Below are positions 25,106 through 33,322 of a stretch of 64,000 nucleotides of DNA, one piece after another. Source of the DNA: JAGXTF01 sp044224315 (lineage in GTDB: Bacteria > Bacteroidota > Bacteroidia > NS11-12g > UBA955); NCBI GenBank assembly GCA_044224315.1, contig JBGAKR010000006.1, positions 62,001 to 126,000 of the forward strand, given 5' to 3'. The stretch's first letter is position 1. Every line of letters starts with the position of its first letter. The notes below the pieces were generated by a model. It did no database searches. It had not been told where the DNA came from and saw only the letters and a program-made list of their open reading frames with translations. A program made the translations under genes and the position numbers.

Positions 25106-28100
25106 ATGAAGTATAAACTGGCAGTTTTACTGGTATTATTATTCACTACTTTGCGCATATTTGCCCAAAATGGCATTGTGCATGGAACGGTTGTAAACGA
25201 AAACCAGGAAGGGATGGGCAATGTAACCGTTACAGCCGAACCTGGTGGGTTAAGTGTTACAACCGATGCCAGTGGTAAATTTATTTTTACTGGCTTGCCA
25301 AAAGGGCGCATTAAAATAACCGCAACTTTTATTGGGTTCGAAGATGCATCGGACGATGTAGAAAACGAATCGGGCAACGACAGGTTGATTATTTTTCTGG
25401 CCATGCGTCCTAAAGTAAACTCATCCAAAGAAATTGTAATTATCGGATATGCCCGTCAGATTAAAAAAGATGTAATTGGCAATATTTCTAAAATACGTGC
25501 TGCGGAATTAACCGTAAATCCTGGCTTGAGCTTTGATGCTTCGTTGCAAGGAAAAGCACCCGGCATACAAGTAATCCAAAGCGGAGGAATTGCAGGTGCC
25601 GGAGCCCTGATTCGCATTCGGGGTATTGCCTCGGTAAGTGCCAGTGGCGAGCCGTTGTATGTGGTAGATGGTTTGCCGATTAACCAGGATCAGTTTATAA
25701 ATATTGGAAACGGAGTTTCGGGGCAACAAAACAATCCACTGAGTTTTCTCAATATTTCGGATATTGAAAGTGTAGAAATCCTGAAAGACGCTGCAGCAGC
25801 GGGTATATATGGTTCGCGGGGTGCAAACGGGGTTGTATACATTACTACCAAAAGGCAGCCATTTAAGGCACCCAATAAGCTTACATTTACTTCCAGTATT
25901 GGTACCAGCTCGCCTACGGTAAAATTGCCCATGCTTGACAATAAAAGATGGCTTGATTTATATCAGGAAGCCTGGCTAAACGATGGTAATAGCGGGCCGG
26001 CTAAATTGCCCGATGATGTGCAATGGGCCGATGCATTGGCTACCAATACAAATTGGGCAAAAGAAGTAACCCGGCTGGGAATTAAAACAGAAACCAATGC
26101 CTCTTATGCTTTTTCGGCAGGTAATTGGCGGTTATTCAATTCATTTGGCTACCTAAATGCAGGCAGTTATATTAAAGACAATAATTTCAGACGCTTTGGA
26201 GGCAGGGTAAACGGCGATTTGGATGTTAGCAATAAAACCCATTTCAAATTTGGGGTAATGCTTTCCGATTCGCGCAATAATCGTCAATCACAATCCGTGC
26301 AGGGCGGCTTGGGAGCAGCATATTCCTATGCTTTACCCATATTTGCCAAAGACAGGGTTTCGGGTTTCGGTACCTATGGCAATCCCTTGCTGCGTATGAA
26401 ATACCAGCATTGGCATACCGATGAAAGCCGTTTTATGGCCAACACCAGCTTGGAAACCGAAGTTTTGCGCAATTTGGTATGGGAACTCAAAGGGGCTTAT
26501 GATTATATGGATGTGTACGACAATCTGTATATCGAAAAAGAATTTCAGGCCAAAGATGGTATTCCACTCGCACAGCAAAAATCTTACAGCCAGCTTAGCA
26601 ATTACAAAGCCAATAATAAACTGTTAAATACCAACTTTGTTTATTACATCCGCCGTTCATCCAAAACCGATTTAAATATACTATTTGGTGGCGAATACCA
26701 AAGGGCTGATATTCAAACCTGGCAATACACCCAGGATGGTATTAACCGGGAATTAACCCCTGTGGATTACAACCCCAATAAAATAAAAACCAATACCGAG
26801 GCATGGTCGTTTTTAAGCAGTTTTGTTAGGTTTAACGGACGTATCAATGCCAAATGGCTGATGCAGGGAAGTTATCGAATAGATGGTTCAAGCAGATTCG
26901 GAACCAATAACAGATATGGTCAGTTTCCAAGTCTGGCACTGGGATATTTGATGAGTGAAGAAAAATGGCTGAAAGAGTCTAAGAAAATCAATTTCCTAAA
27001 AATTCGCGCAGGCTGGGGGTATATTGGTAGCTCAGCCATTCCCAATTTTATTCAATACGGTACTTACGGAAACCCTTCCAATAATAATACGTATAACGGA
27101 CAGCAGATTTTGCAACCTTATAATATTGCCAATCCGAATTTACGTTGGGAAATGTGCCGTGTTTCCGACGCTGGGATAGAGGTGAGTTTATTTAAAAACC
27201 GATTGTACATGGAAATCAGCGCTTACGATCGCCAAACCAAGGATGTATTATTAGATGCGCGGATTCCGGGTTCAACCGGTGCCATAAACAGCAACAACCA
27301 GTTTAGGTATTTCGAAAACGTGGGAACGGTAATTAACCGCGGTGCTGAATTGCTTTTTAATGCTGTAATTATCGATAAGCAAAAAGATGGAAAACGCTTT
27401 GCCTGGCAGTTTAAAGGCAATTTTATGCATAACCAAAACAAGGTTATAAATATGGGCTTTTTAGATCCGGATGCCATTGTGGGCGGGGGCGAAACCCGAA
27501 TTATGGAAAACCAACCCATTGGGGTTTTTTATCTGGTTCGGTATTCGCATGTGGATAAGGCTACCGGAAAGCCGGTTTACCTGGATAAAAATGGCAATGA
27601 AACCTTTCAGTATTCTTTAGACAATCGCGTAATTTCGGGCAATGTGCAGCCCAAATTAATTGCCTTTGCAGAGAATCGATTTGATGTGCAGCGCTGGGGT
27701 TTCTCGTTTTCATTTTACGGCGTATACGGTGGCAAAATTTATGACGAAGGCGCCAAATACCAGTTTACCATGCTTTCACGCGGCAATGTGCAGGAAGGAC
27801 TTGAAGATCGCTGGCAAAAACCCGGCGACGATGCCACCTATGCAAAACTGTCTCTCAATCCGCTGAATTATGGCGGACTGGATAATATTGCCAATTATCA
27901 CACTACCCAATGGTTGTATGATGCCTCTTACATTCGTTTGCGCGAGGTGAGTGTCAAATACAAAATCAAGGAAGATAAAGGGGGTACAGGTAAAATTAAA
28001 ACAGCCACCGTATTGCTCAGTGCATTTAATTTATGGTTGTTTACGCGTTATCCCGGCGATCCGGAGGTTATACGAGATTATAGCGTATCGGCCCAGCGCA

Positions 28101-28177
28101 ATATAGGCACCAATGTTACCAACCTTTCTCCTCCGCAAGAGCGCAGTATCATGCTTACCCTAAAACTGGAAATATGA
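25106..28177 (+). CDS. SusC/RagA-family TonB-linked outer membrane transporter
   Basis: 1023 aa from the ATG at 25106 (MKYKLAVLLVLLFTTLRIFA signal peptide); a 22-codon upstream extension lacks signal features. Order: carboxypeptidase-regulatory-like domain (about 25-110, GIVHGTVVNENQEGMGNVTV), TonB-box/plug region with VIIGYARQIKKDVIGNISKI and the SusC signature RIRGIASVSASGEPLYVVDG, plug end VEILKDAAAAGIYGSRGANG, then a 22-strand barrel. Imports a large nutrient in an energised way together with the SusD lipoprotein that follows with a 4-bp overlap (ATGA). The substrate cannot be read from sequence. Confidence 0.96.
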   Translation: MKYKLAVLLVLLFTTLRIFAQNGIVHGTVVNENQEGMGNVTVTAEPGGLSVTTDASGKFIFTGLPKGRIKITATFIGFEDASDDVENESGNDRLIIFLAMRPKVNSSKEIVIIGYARQIKKDVIGNISKIRAAELTVNPGLSFDASLQGKAPGIQVIQSGGIAGAGALIRIRGIASVSASGEPLYVVDGLPINQDQFINIGNGVSGQQNNPLSFLNISDIESVEILKDAAAAGIYGSRGANGVVYITTKRQPFKAPNKLTFTSSIGTSSPTVKLPMLDNKRWLDLYQEAWLNDGNSGPAKLPDDVQWADALATNTNWAKEVTRLGIKTETNASYAFSAGNWRLFNSFGYLNAGSYIKDNNFRRFGGRVNGDLDVSNKTHFKFGVMLSDSRNNRQSQSVQGGLGAAYSYALPIFAKDRVSGFGTYGNPLLRMKYQHWHTDESRFMANTSLETEVLRNLVWELKGAYDYMDVYDNLYIEKEFQAKDGIPLAQQKSYSQLSNYKANNKLLNTNFVYYIRRSSKTDLNILFGGEYQRADIQTWQYTQDGINRELTPVDYNPNKIKTNTEAWSFLSSFVRFNGRINAKWLMQGSYRIDGSSRFGTNNRYGQFPSLALGYLMSEEKWLKESKKINFLKIRAGWGYIGSSAIPNFIQYGTYGNPSNNNTYNGQQILQPYNIANPNLRWEMCRVSDAGIEVSLFKNRLYMEISAYDRQTKDVLLDARIPGSTGAINSNNQFRYFENVGTVINRGAELLFNAVIIDKQKDGKRFAWQFKGNFMHNQNKVINMGFLDPDAIVGGGETRIMENQPIGVFYLVRYSHVDKATGKPVYLDKNGNETFQYSLDNRVISGNVQPKLIAFAENRFDVQRWGFSFSFYGVYGGKIYDEGAKYQFTMLSRGNVQEGLEDRWQKPGDDATYAKLSLNPLNYGGLDNIANYHTTQWLYDASYIRLREVSVKYKIKEDKGGTGKIKTATVLLSAFNLWLFTRYPGDPEVIRDYSVSAQRNIGTNVTNLSPPQERSIMLTLKLEI

Positions 28178-29577
28178 GGCGCAATGGCAGAATATTATTA
28201 TTAATTCTGGTGGCTATTTTGGGCAGCAGTTGTGAAGATTTATTAATCATTAAACCTACCGATACCAAAATAGAAGAGGATGCCATTCAAACAGCAACAG
28301 ATGTGCAGAATTTGTTAAACGGGGCTTATGATGTATTGCGCAATGACAACCTTATGGGCAGCAACAATTGGCTGGCCAATGAACTGCTTTCCGATAATAT
28401 TGACCCGGAAGGAATTTCGGGTAATTTGTTGGCCGTATACAACCGCAATACTACAATATTTAATAACGTTAGCCGGCAGTTGTGGAATCAGAGTTATACC
28501 TGCATTTATCGCTGCAACCTGGTGTTGAAATACGTCGAAAAAATTAATGGTATAAAACCCGAGGACAAGGCCAGAATGCGCGGACAGGCTTTGTTTCTGC
28601 GTGCATATTGCAATTTCGAATTGGTAAAATTATTTGCCCAACCCTATGGTTATACGGCCGATAATAGCCACAATGGAATTCCATTGCGATTGACAACCGA
28701 AATCACCACCATTGGGCGCAGTAAGGTTTCGGAAGTTTACGATCAGATTATTTCAGACCTAAACTTTGCAGTGCAGGAATTACCTGCCGATTTGGTGCCC
28801 GGTACTCCCAATGTATGGGCAGCTAAAGCTATGCTGGCAAAGGTTTATTTTCAGCGAAATGATTTCTTTTTTGCGCTGAAATATGCTAAAGATGTGGTTG
28901 AAAATAGTACCGCTATTTTTCAAAACAATTTGCAGTTGCGATTTTCAAATTCACAAAATACCGATAACATTTTTGAACTACTGTCTGATGGTTCGGGCCC
29001 AACCGGGCAACAGGCTGGAGCCCAGATTTCGGCAATGTACCGCAGCAATACCGCCGAACCGCAATTGTTATATACCGCCGATTTTTATAATGAATTAAAG
29101 AGAGATGCCGGCGAAAAACGATTATTGGATTGGTGTAAGGTGGAGCCTGCAAGTGGCAGCAATCCCGAGGAATATTATCCTACTAAACTCAATTATGATG
29201 TGCGGTTCCGCATTCCACTCATTCACATGGCCGAGCTTAAACTGATTTATGCCGAATCGGCTGTGGAGCAAGGTGATTTAAATGCTGGGAAAATTCAACT
29301 CAATGATGTACGCCTGAGGGCGGGTCTTAATAAATTCGTATCCTCGTCTGCTACTCAAATAATTGATGAAATCCGACATCAGCGCAGACTTGAAATGGTG
29401 CTGGAAGGCAATAGGGTGCAGGATTTAAAACGCATTGCAATACGCGAAGGGGGTGCAACCTCATTTCACATACGGGGCTCGGCCTGGAATTGTCCCGGGC
29501 TTGTTTTGGCCATCCCCGATGATGAAATGAGTGCCAATCCTAAAATGATTCAGAATCCGCTGGGCGGGTGCAATTAA
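28174..29577 (+). CDS. SusD/RagB-family nutrient-binding lipoprotein
   Basis: 467 aa. Lipoprotein signal with lipobox LGSSC (C20). SusD features: DVQNLLNGAYDVLRNDNL, ARMRGQALFLRAYCNFELVK (TPR-like helices), GIPLRLTTEI, YPTKLNYDVRFRIPLIHMAE and the C-terminal IIDEIRHQRRLEMVLEGNR. It sits on the cell surface as the lid of the SusC barrel. Slightly short compared with typical members (500-550). Translationally coupled to the SusC gene. Confidence 0.95.
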   Translation: MRRNGRILLLILVAILGSSCEDLLIIKPTDTKIEEDAIQTATDVQNLLNGAYDVLRNDNLMGSNNWLANELLSDNIDPEGISGNLLAVYNRNTTIFNNVSRQLWNQSYTCIYRCNLVLKYVEKINGIKPEDKARMRGQALFLRAYCNFELVKLFAQPYGYTADNSHNGIPLRLTTEITTIGRSKVSEVYDQIISDLNFAVQELPADLVPGTPNVWAAKAMLAKVYFQRNDFFFALKYAKDVVENSTAIFQNNLQLRFSNSQNTDNIFELLSDGSGPTGQQAGAQISAMYRSNTAEPQLLYTADFYNELKRDAGEKRLLDWCKVEPASGSNPEEYYPTKLNYDVRFRIPLIHMAELKLIYAESAVEQGDLNAGKIQLNDVRLRAGLNKFVSSSATQIIDEIRHQRRLEMVLEGNRVQDLKRIAIREGGATSFHIRGSAWNCPGLVLAIPDDEMSANPKMIQNPLGGCN

Positions 29578-29642
29578 TTTTTTTTTAATAATTGTCACCA
29601 ATTCGCATTTACTTGCATTTAGTAGGTAATTGACATTTCCGA

Positions 29643-30199
29643 ATGCAGGTAACAGAAGTTGAGATAGCGAGGTTGAAAGCCTCAGATGCCAAAGCACAGA
29701 AGCAGGTGTTTCAGCTATTGTATCCAAAAATTACCTCTATTTGTATGTATTATGCCGGCGATACAATGCTGGCCGAGGATGCGGCAACAGCGGCATTTAT
29801 TAAGGCATTTAAATCCATTGCATTGTTTGAATTTCAGAATATCAATTCGTTTTATGCCTGGCTAAAAAAATAGCCATACGCGAAGTGTTGTATGAACTGC
29901 GCAGGAAAAGGAGCTTCCTTTCTATCGACGAAATAGGAGAGCAGGGACCGGTTGTAGAATCTGGCGCATTAAAAGAATTGCAGGTAAATGATATTTACCG
30001 ATTGTTAAATCAATTGCCCGAATCGCAGAAAGCGGTTTTTTTAATGATTTCTGTTGATGGGTATTCGCATGCCGAATGTGCGGAATTGCTGCAGATTTCG
30101 GAGGCAAACAGCAAGCAATTGCATCACCGTGCCAAAGAAAAATTAAAAATGATGTTGAACGCAGAAAACAAAAGAAGCCATGGAAAACTGGGAAATTGA
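29643..30199 (+). CDS. ECF-type sigma factor with -1 frameshift at A AAA AAA
   Basis: The zero frame from 29643 gives sigma region 2 (KQVFQLLYPKITSICMYYAG, LAEDAATAAFIKAFKSI, INSFYAWLKK) and stops at 29873. The -1 frame continues without a gap: KKIAIREVLYELRRKRSFLS, then region 4 (LNQLPESQKAVFLMISVDGY, SHAECAELLQISEANSKQLH) to 30199. The switch occurs at CTA-AAA-AAA-TAG, a perfect A_AAA_AAA slippery heptamer at 29864-29870. Either the full factor is made by programmed slippage, or one A was lost, or the read is wrong. A spurious small product of 76 aa would lack the DNA-binding region 4. It follows susD by 65 bp. Confidence 0.8.
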
Positions 30200-30815
30200 T
30201 CTCATTCAAAAAATCCAACAAAATCTGCCCGAATATAATCCGGATATGCGCCACATGGAGGCTAAATGGCAGGTGGTAGCGGCAGGTTTAGAAGAAAAAA
30301 AGCGCGGAGCCTGGTTTTGGTTTCGCAATGTTGCCGCTGTTTTATTGGTAGGAATGGTTTCTGTTCTGGCATTTCATTATTTCAATAAAAATGCGGTACC
30401 TAATTCAATGAAACTAGCTGCGGGAGCTCAAAAAGCCGATATACAAAATCAATCTAAGGTTGCTGAATTGCCTCAAAAATTGCCGGTTTTAAATCAGAAT
30501 TTGGATGCTTCTGTTTTACATATTTCACCGGAAAATTTATCGGATACCCCCAAAATAATTCTACCAGAGCAGGCGCCAATTTTCCCAATTGAGGAAAGCG
30601 TGGCAGTAACCGTACCTGCTGAAAAAAACACGGTAAAAACAGGGCGGAATGCTAAAAAACGCAAGTCTAAAACCATTTACCTGGCAGGGCAGAAATCAAC
30701 CACCAAACCAGAATCAGTAGTTACAACCCAAGGGCAAAGCTTTTGGGATACCGATAATCGTGGCCGCCATGCGGAAGCCGCCAGAGAAGATAAAAATAAA
30801 ATAATCAAATTTTAA
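30180..30815 (+). CDS. Single-TM protein next to ECF sigma, putative anti-sigma factor
   Basis: 211 aa. Residues 1-46 are cytoplasmic and charged (MENWEIDLIQKIQQNLPEYN, MEAKWQVVAAGLEEKK), with one membrane helix at about 47-66 (FWFRNVAAVLLVGMVSVLAF), then a periplasmic, Pro/Lys/Thr-rich low-complexity tail. The arrangement is that of a minimal anti-sigma factor and overlaps the sigma gene by 20 bp. No zinc motif (HxxxCxxC) is present. The next gene starts 2 bp after its stop. Confidence 0.75.
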   Translation: MENWEIDLIQKIQQNLPEYNPDMRHMEAKWQVVAAGLEEKKRGAWFWFRNVAAVLLVGMVSVLAFHYFNKNAVPNSMKLAAGAQKADIQNQSKVAELPQKLPVLNQNLDASVLHISPENLSDTPKIILPEQAPIFPIEESVAVTVPAEKNTVKTGRNAKKRKSKTIYLAGQKSTTKPESVVTTQGQSFWDTDNRGRHAEAAREDKNKIIKF

Positions 30816-30817
30816 AT

Positions 30818-31858
30818 ATGAAAAATACACTACTATTCCTGGCATTTGCAATGCTGGGTAGGATGGGATTTGCCCAGGATTTTAATCTAGTTGATTCTGA
30901 TTCCCTAAATCTGCACTATCCCGAAGGGTTTATAGAAATTCACATGGAGGATTATAAACACAGGTATGACTCATCTTACCTCAAAATGAGTTCGCGTATT
31001 TTAGAATTATTGCCTCAAATTATAGAAAAAAATGAGGACGTAATGCCCCACGAAATTAGATATATATATAATGAACATTCTGGTGAATATATAAAAATTT
31101 ACAATGAGGCAGAAGAAGAATCAAATAGTTGGGAATTGCAAAAAGCACTGATGTGGAATATAAGAGCCATGCGTCCGCGCGGTCCCTGGCGGGTGTACAT
31201 TGCCGATCAGGAAAAAGGATTTACTTTTATTATTTTGGCACAGGATAGTTTAAATTTAATAAAATTATTGAATAAGAATATATGTGAAAATTATACAAAA
31301 TATGGGGCTGAAATAAAAAGATTTTCGAAACCGAAAAATGGTGATCCCTATTTTATCCAAATTACAGATACTTCATCCACCGGTCAGGCTGGATATTATA
31401 TTCACAGTCAAAAAATTAATAAATATGTAGGTAAAGTAGCAATTGGACTTGCCACTAATACAGAGTCATCTTTTATTGCATTAAATTGGGAATTAAGCCG
31501 GCTCATATATTCTAAATATACACCTAAATACAAATTGGGTATTTGTAGTCACCTCTTTGTAGGCCCCAATAGAAATAGCAGTGATTCGACAAAAATGAGC
31601 GGACTGAATCTGTTTGAATTGAAACTTTCTTATTTACAAAACGATAAACCCTGGTTGGGTGTGAAAATTGGTATAGGATCAGCTGATTATGGAAATATGC
31701 TTATTCATAGTGTTAAAACAATCGCATATGGAATGAGTTTCGAAAATACCCGGTTTGCCGATTTTGATTTGGATTTAATAATCCCAATTAAGAATAAATA
31801 TGGTTTTCAGCCTGCATTTGGCCCTAGAGCTATGCTATCGTTAAAGTTGCCATTCTAA
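30818..31858 (+). CDS. Secreted, possibly outer-membrane protein of the sigma locus
   Basis: 346 aa with a signal peptide (1-19, ends MGFAQ). N-terminal half is helical and acidic (RILELLPQIIEKNEDVMPHE); the C-terminal 150 residues show alternating strands (KVAIGLATNTESSFIALNWE, KYKLGICSHLFVGPNRN, GLNLFELKLSYLQN, PWLGVKIGIGSADYG) and end in LSLKLPF with a terminal Phe, as outer-membrane barrels do. No family recognised. It is in one transcription unit with the sigma and its membrane partner. AT-rich internal codons are more frequent than in the neighbours. Confidence 0.7.
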   Translation: MKNTLLFLAFAMLGRMGFAQDFNLVDSDSLNLHYPEGFIEIHMEDYKHRYDSSYLKMSSRILELLPQIIEKNEDVMPHEIRYIYNEHSGEYIKIYNEAEEESNSWELQKALMWNIRAMRPRGPWRVYIADQEKGFTFIILAQDSLNLIKLLNKNICENYTKYGAEIKRFSKPKNGDPYFIQITDTSSTGQAGYYIHSQKINKYVGKVAIGLATNTESSFIALNWELSRLIYSKYTPKYKLGICSHLFVGPNRNSSDSTKMSGLNLFELKLSYLQNDKPWLGVKIGIGSADYGNMLIHSVKTIAYGMSFENTRFADFDLDLIIPIKNKYGFQPAFGPRAMLSLKLPF

Positions 31859-32148
31859 CCCTCCCAAAGCCGATCTACACTCCATGCCTGAGGCTTGCCA
31901 CCAAAAAGCACCTTGGTTCGGGCCCAGGTATCGGTAAAAAGTTCGCTGTGGCGGTATTTTTCTAAGAAACTTTCATCTTCCCAATAGCTATAAGTAAAAA
32001 TAATTTGAGGGTGGTGTTGATCCTGGTACAACTCAAGCCGGGTGCAACCTTCCGAGGCGCGGATAAAAGGAGCTGACTGATGAAAAATTTCCAGAAATGC
32101 AGGTACATTTTCGGGTTTGAATTCCATTTTTACAATACGAATGAGCAT
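31855..32148 (-). CDS. Antibiotic biosynthesis monooxygenase (ABM) domain protein
   Basis: 97 aa, a single ferredoxin-like ABM domain: MLIRIVKMEFKPENVPAFLE, ASEGCTRLELYQDQHHPQII, YSYWEDESFLEKYRHSELFT. Members are small quinol/haem-related oxygenases (YgiN/YdhR-like), usually dimeric and cofactor-free. Substrate unknown. The 3' end overlaps the convergent gene by 4 bp. Confidence 0.9.
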   Translation of the reverse strand: MLIRIVKMEFKPENVPAFLEIFHQSAPFIRASEGCTRLELYQDQHHPQIIFTYSYWEDESFLEKYRHSELFTDTWARTKVLFGGKPQAWSVDRLWEG

Positions 32149-32166
32149 GGGGCAAAGGTAATACGA

Positions 32167-32220
32167 ACAGCCGAAAGGCAGCCGGATGGACAGCCGATGA
32201 ACAGCCGAAAGGACAGCCGA
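32167..32220. repeat. ACAGCCG-type repeat cluster (second locus)
   Basis: Five irregular copies of (A/G)CAGCCG within 54 bp, spaced 10-13 bp, followed by TCTCAGATCTTGGATAATGG. The same phrases occur at 12751-12790 and 13011-13040, so the two loci share one repeat family. Confidence 0.75.
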
Positions 32221-32274
32221 TCTCAGATCTTGGATAATGGATTGCGGATTCTTGGTTATTGACTTTTATCTGCC

Positions 32275-32403
32275 CCGCTAACGCGGAAGGTTTTCTACAC
32301 GCTTTCCCGCTAACGCGGTGGGTTTTTTCTGTACCGCTAGCGCGGAGGCTTTTCTTCACGCTGCCCGCTAACGCGGAGGTTTTTATCTGTACCGCTAGCG
32401 CGG
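32275..32403. repeat. Array of five CCGCTA(A/G)CGCGG palindromic repeats
   Basis: Copies at 32275-32286, 32307-32318, 32334-32345, 32365-32376 and 32392-32403. The form alternates: CCGCTAACGCGG (1, 2, 4) and CCGCTAGCGCGG (3, 5). Start-to-start distances are 32, 27, 31, 27, so copies 2-3 and 4-5 form a 58-bp higher-order unit. Each can fold as CCGC-n4-GCGG. The spacers are T-rich (GGTTTTTTCTGTA, GGCTTTTCTTCACG) and partly conserved. Confidence 0.9.
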
Positions 32404-32415
32404 TGGCTGATTCTG

Positions 32416-32447
32416 CATTTTACATTTTACATTTTACATTTTACATT
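32416..32447. repeat. Heptamer microsatellite (TTTTACA)n
   Basis: Four and a half exact tandem copies of the 7-mer ATTTTAC (CATTTTACATTTTAC...). A degenerate form of the same 7-mer appears at 52157-52180. Confidence 0.9.
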
Positions 32448-32462
32448 GGCTGTCTGATGTGC

Positions 32463-32499
32463 TTTGCACTTTGCACCTTGCACCTTGCACTGTGCACTG
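32463..32499. repeat. Heptamer microsatellite (CTTTGCA/CCTTGCA)n
   Basis: Five tandem 7-mers: CTTTGCA, CTTTGCA, CCTTGCA, CCTTGCA, CTGTGCA. Same period as the adjacent TTTTACA array but a different unit. The gene-free region 32149-32504 therefore consists almost wholly of four kinds of repeat. Confidence 0.85.
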
Positions 32500-32504
32500 G
32501 ATGT

Positions 32505-33275
32505 CTATTCGACTACGAGCATTACCATCTGGCCGGTTTTGAGTCCCAGGTATTGGGCTGCAGAGCCGCAATTGACTGCTATTTGCAGCATATCGCCTAG
32601 TCCGAAGAGGGCCAGCTTACTGCCTTCCGATACATCGGTGTAGGTTACAGAAATGTTTTCAATGCTTTCTTTCATGCCCAGTTTTATGCTGAATTTTTTG
32701 GAAAGGGTGATTCTTTCGAATTCTTCTTTTTGCATGTTCAAATAGGCATTGCCCTGGCTATCGTTGTGCAATACTGTAAGCCTGTAAGTATTGCCTGTAA
32801 GGGTAGGTTGGGGCAACAGCGATATTTTGGGTTTATCTTCTTTCTCGGGCAATTGGGTTGAATCTGCCACGAGATTTTCCAAAACAGGTAAATACAATTC
32901 GCGGCAAATATCTTTCACCCCCTGGGTGCTGCTAAGTTTGTAGTATTCAATAACGGCTTGAGGAAATGCAATGGACAAAATGCCATTATCCGGAATAAAA
33001 AAATATTGGTCGGGAGTTCGGGCCAGTACATATTTTTCGGGCAATCGATTTCCAATATGCAACAGGCATAAATGCACACAATGCTTGGGAAAACTGCTGC
33101 AAACCATGCGCAGGTAAATGGCAGGAGAGATTACATCGCCTTTTTTAAAGGGTTGGTGGGTAAAAATAATTGTTGAACCTGGGAAACGGGCATGAAGAAT
33201 GGCTTTGTATATAGTGGTTTCGGGTGCCAAGGCATCGAAATCGGCAAGAATGTGTATGAATAATGGATTTTCCAA
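32505..33275 (-). CDS. SAM hydroxide adenosyltransferase/hydrolase family protein (DUF62)
   Basis: 256 aa from a TTG at 33275 (MENPLFIHILADFDALAPET), which places the family's N-terminal strand at the start; longer in-frame starts lie inside the divergent phoH 5' region. Two-domain form: N-terminal domain with VCSSFPKHCVHLCLLHIGN and YFFIPDNGILSIAF (FxxPDNG is the family hallmark), and a C-terminal beta domain (RLTVLHNDSQGNAYLNMQK, LFGLGDMLQIAVNCGSAAQY, LGLKTGQMVMLVVE). Members split S-adenosylmethionine to adenosine and methionine using hydroxide. The usual first Asp motif (TDFG) reads ADFD. Confidence 0.88.
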   Translation of the reverse strand: MENPLFIHILADFDALAPETTIYKAILHARFPGSTIIFTHQPFKKGDVISPAIYLRMVCSSFPKHCVHLCLLHIGNRLPEKYVLARTPDQYFFIPDNGILSIAFPQAVIEYYKLSSTQGVKDICRELYLPVLENLVADSTQLPEKEDKPKISLLPQPTLTGNTYRLTVLHNDSQGNAYLNMQKEEFERITLSKKFSIKLGMKESIENISVTYTDVSEGSKLALFGLGDMLQIAVNCGSAAQYLGLKTGQMVMLVVE

Positions 33276-33322
33276 TCTGTGGCTTTCTGTATATTTGTGC
33301 AAAGAAAGTAAAAAAGCTAGGT

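Noticed and set aside
32275..32403. CRISPR array
   Set aside because: Repeats are only 12 bp, fully palindromic, in two alternating forms, with partly conserved 15-20-bp spacers, and no cas genes are nearby.
32259..32600. A 113-codon open frame across the repeat patch
   Set aside because: It translates the palindromic and heptamer repeats and then the antisense of the SAM hydrolase gene; no protein-like composition.
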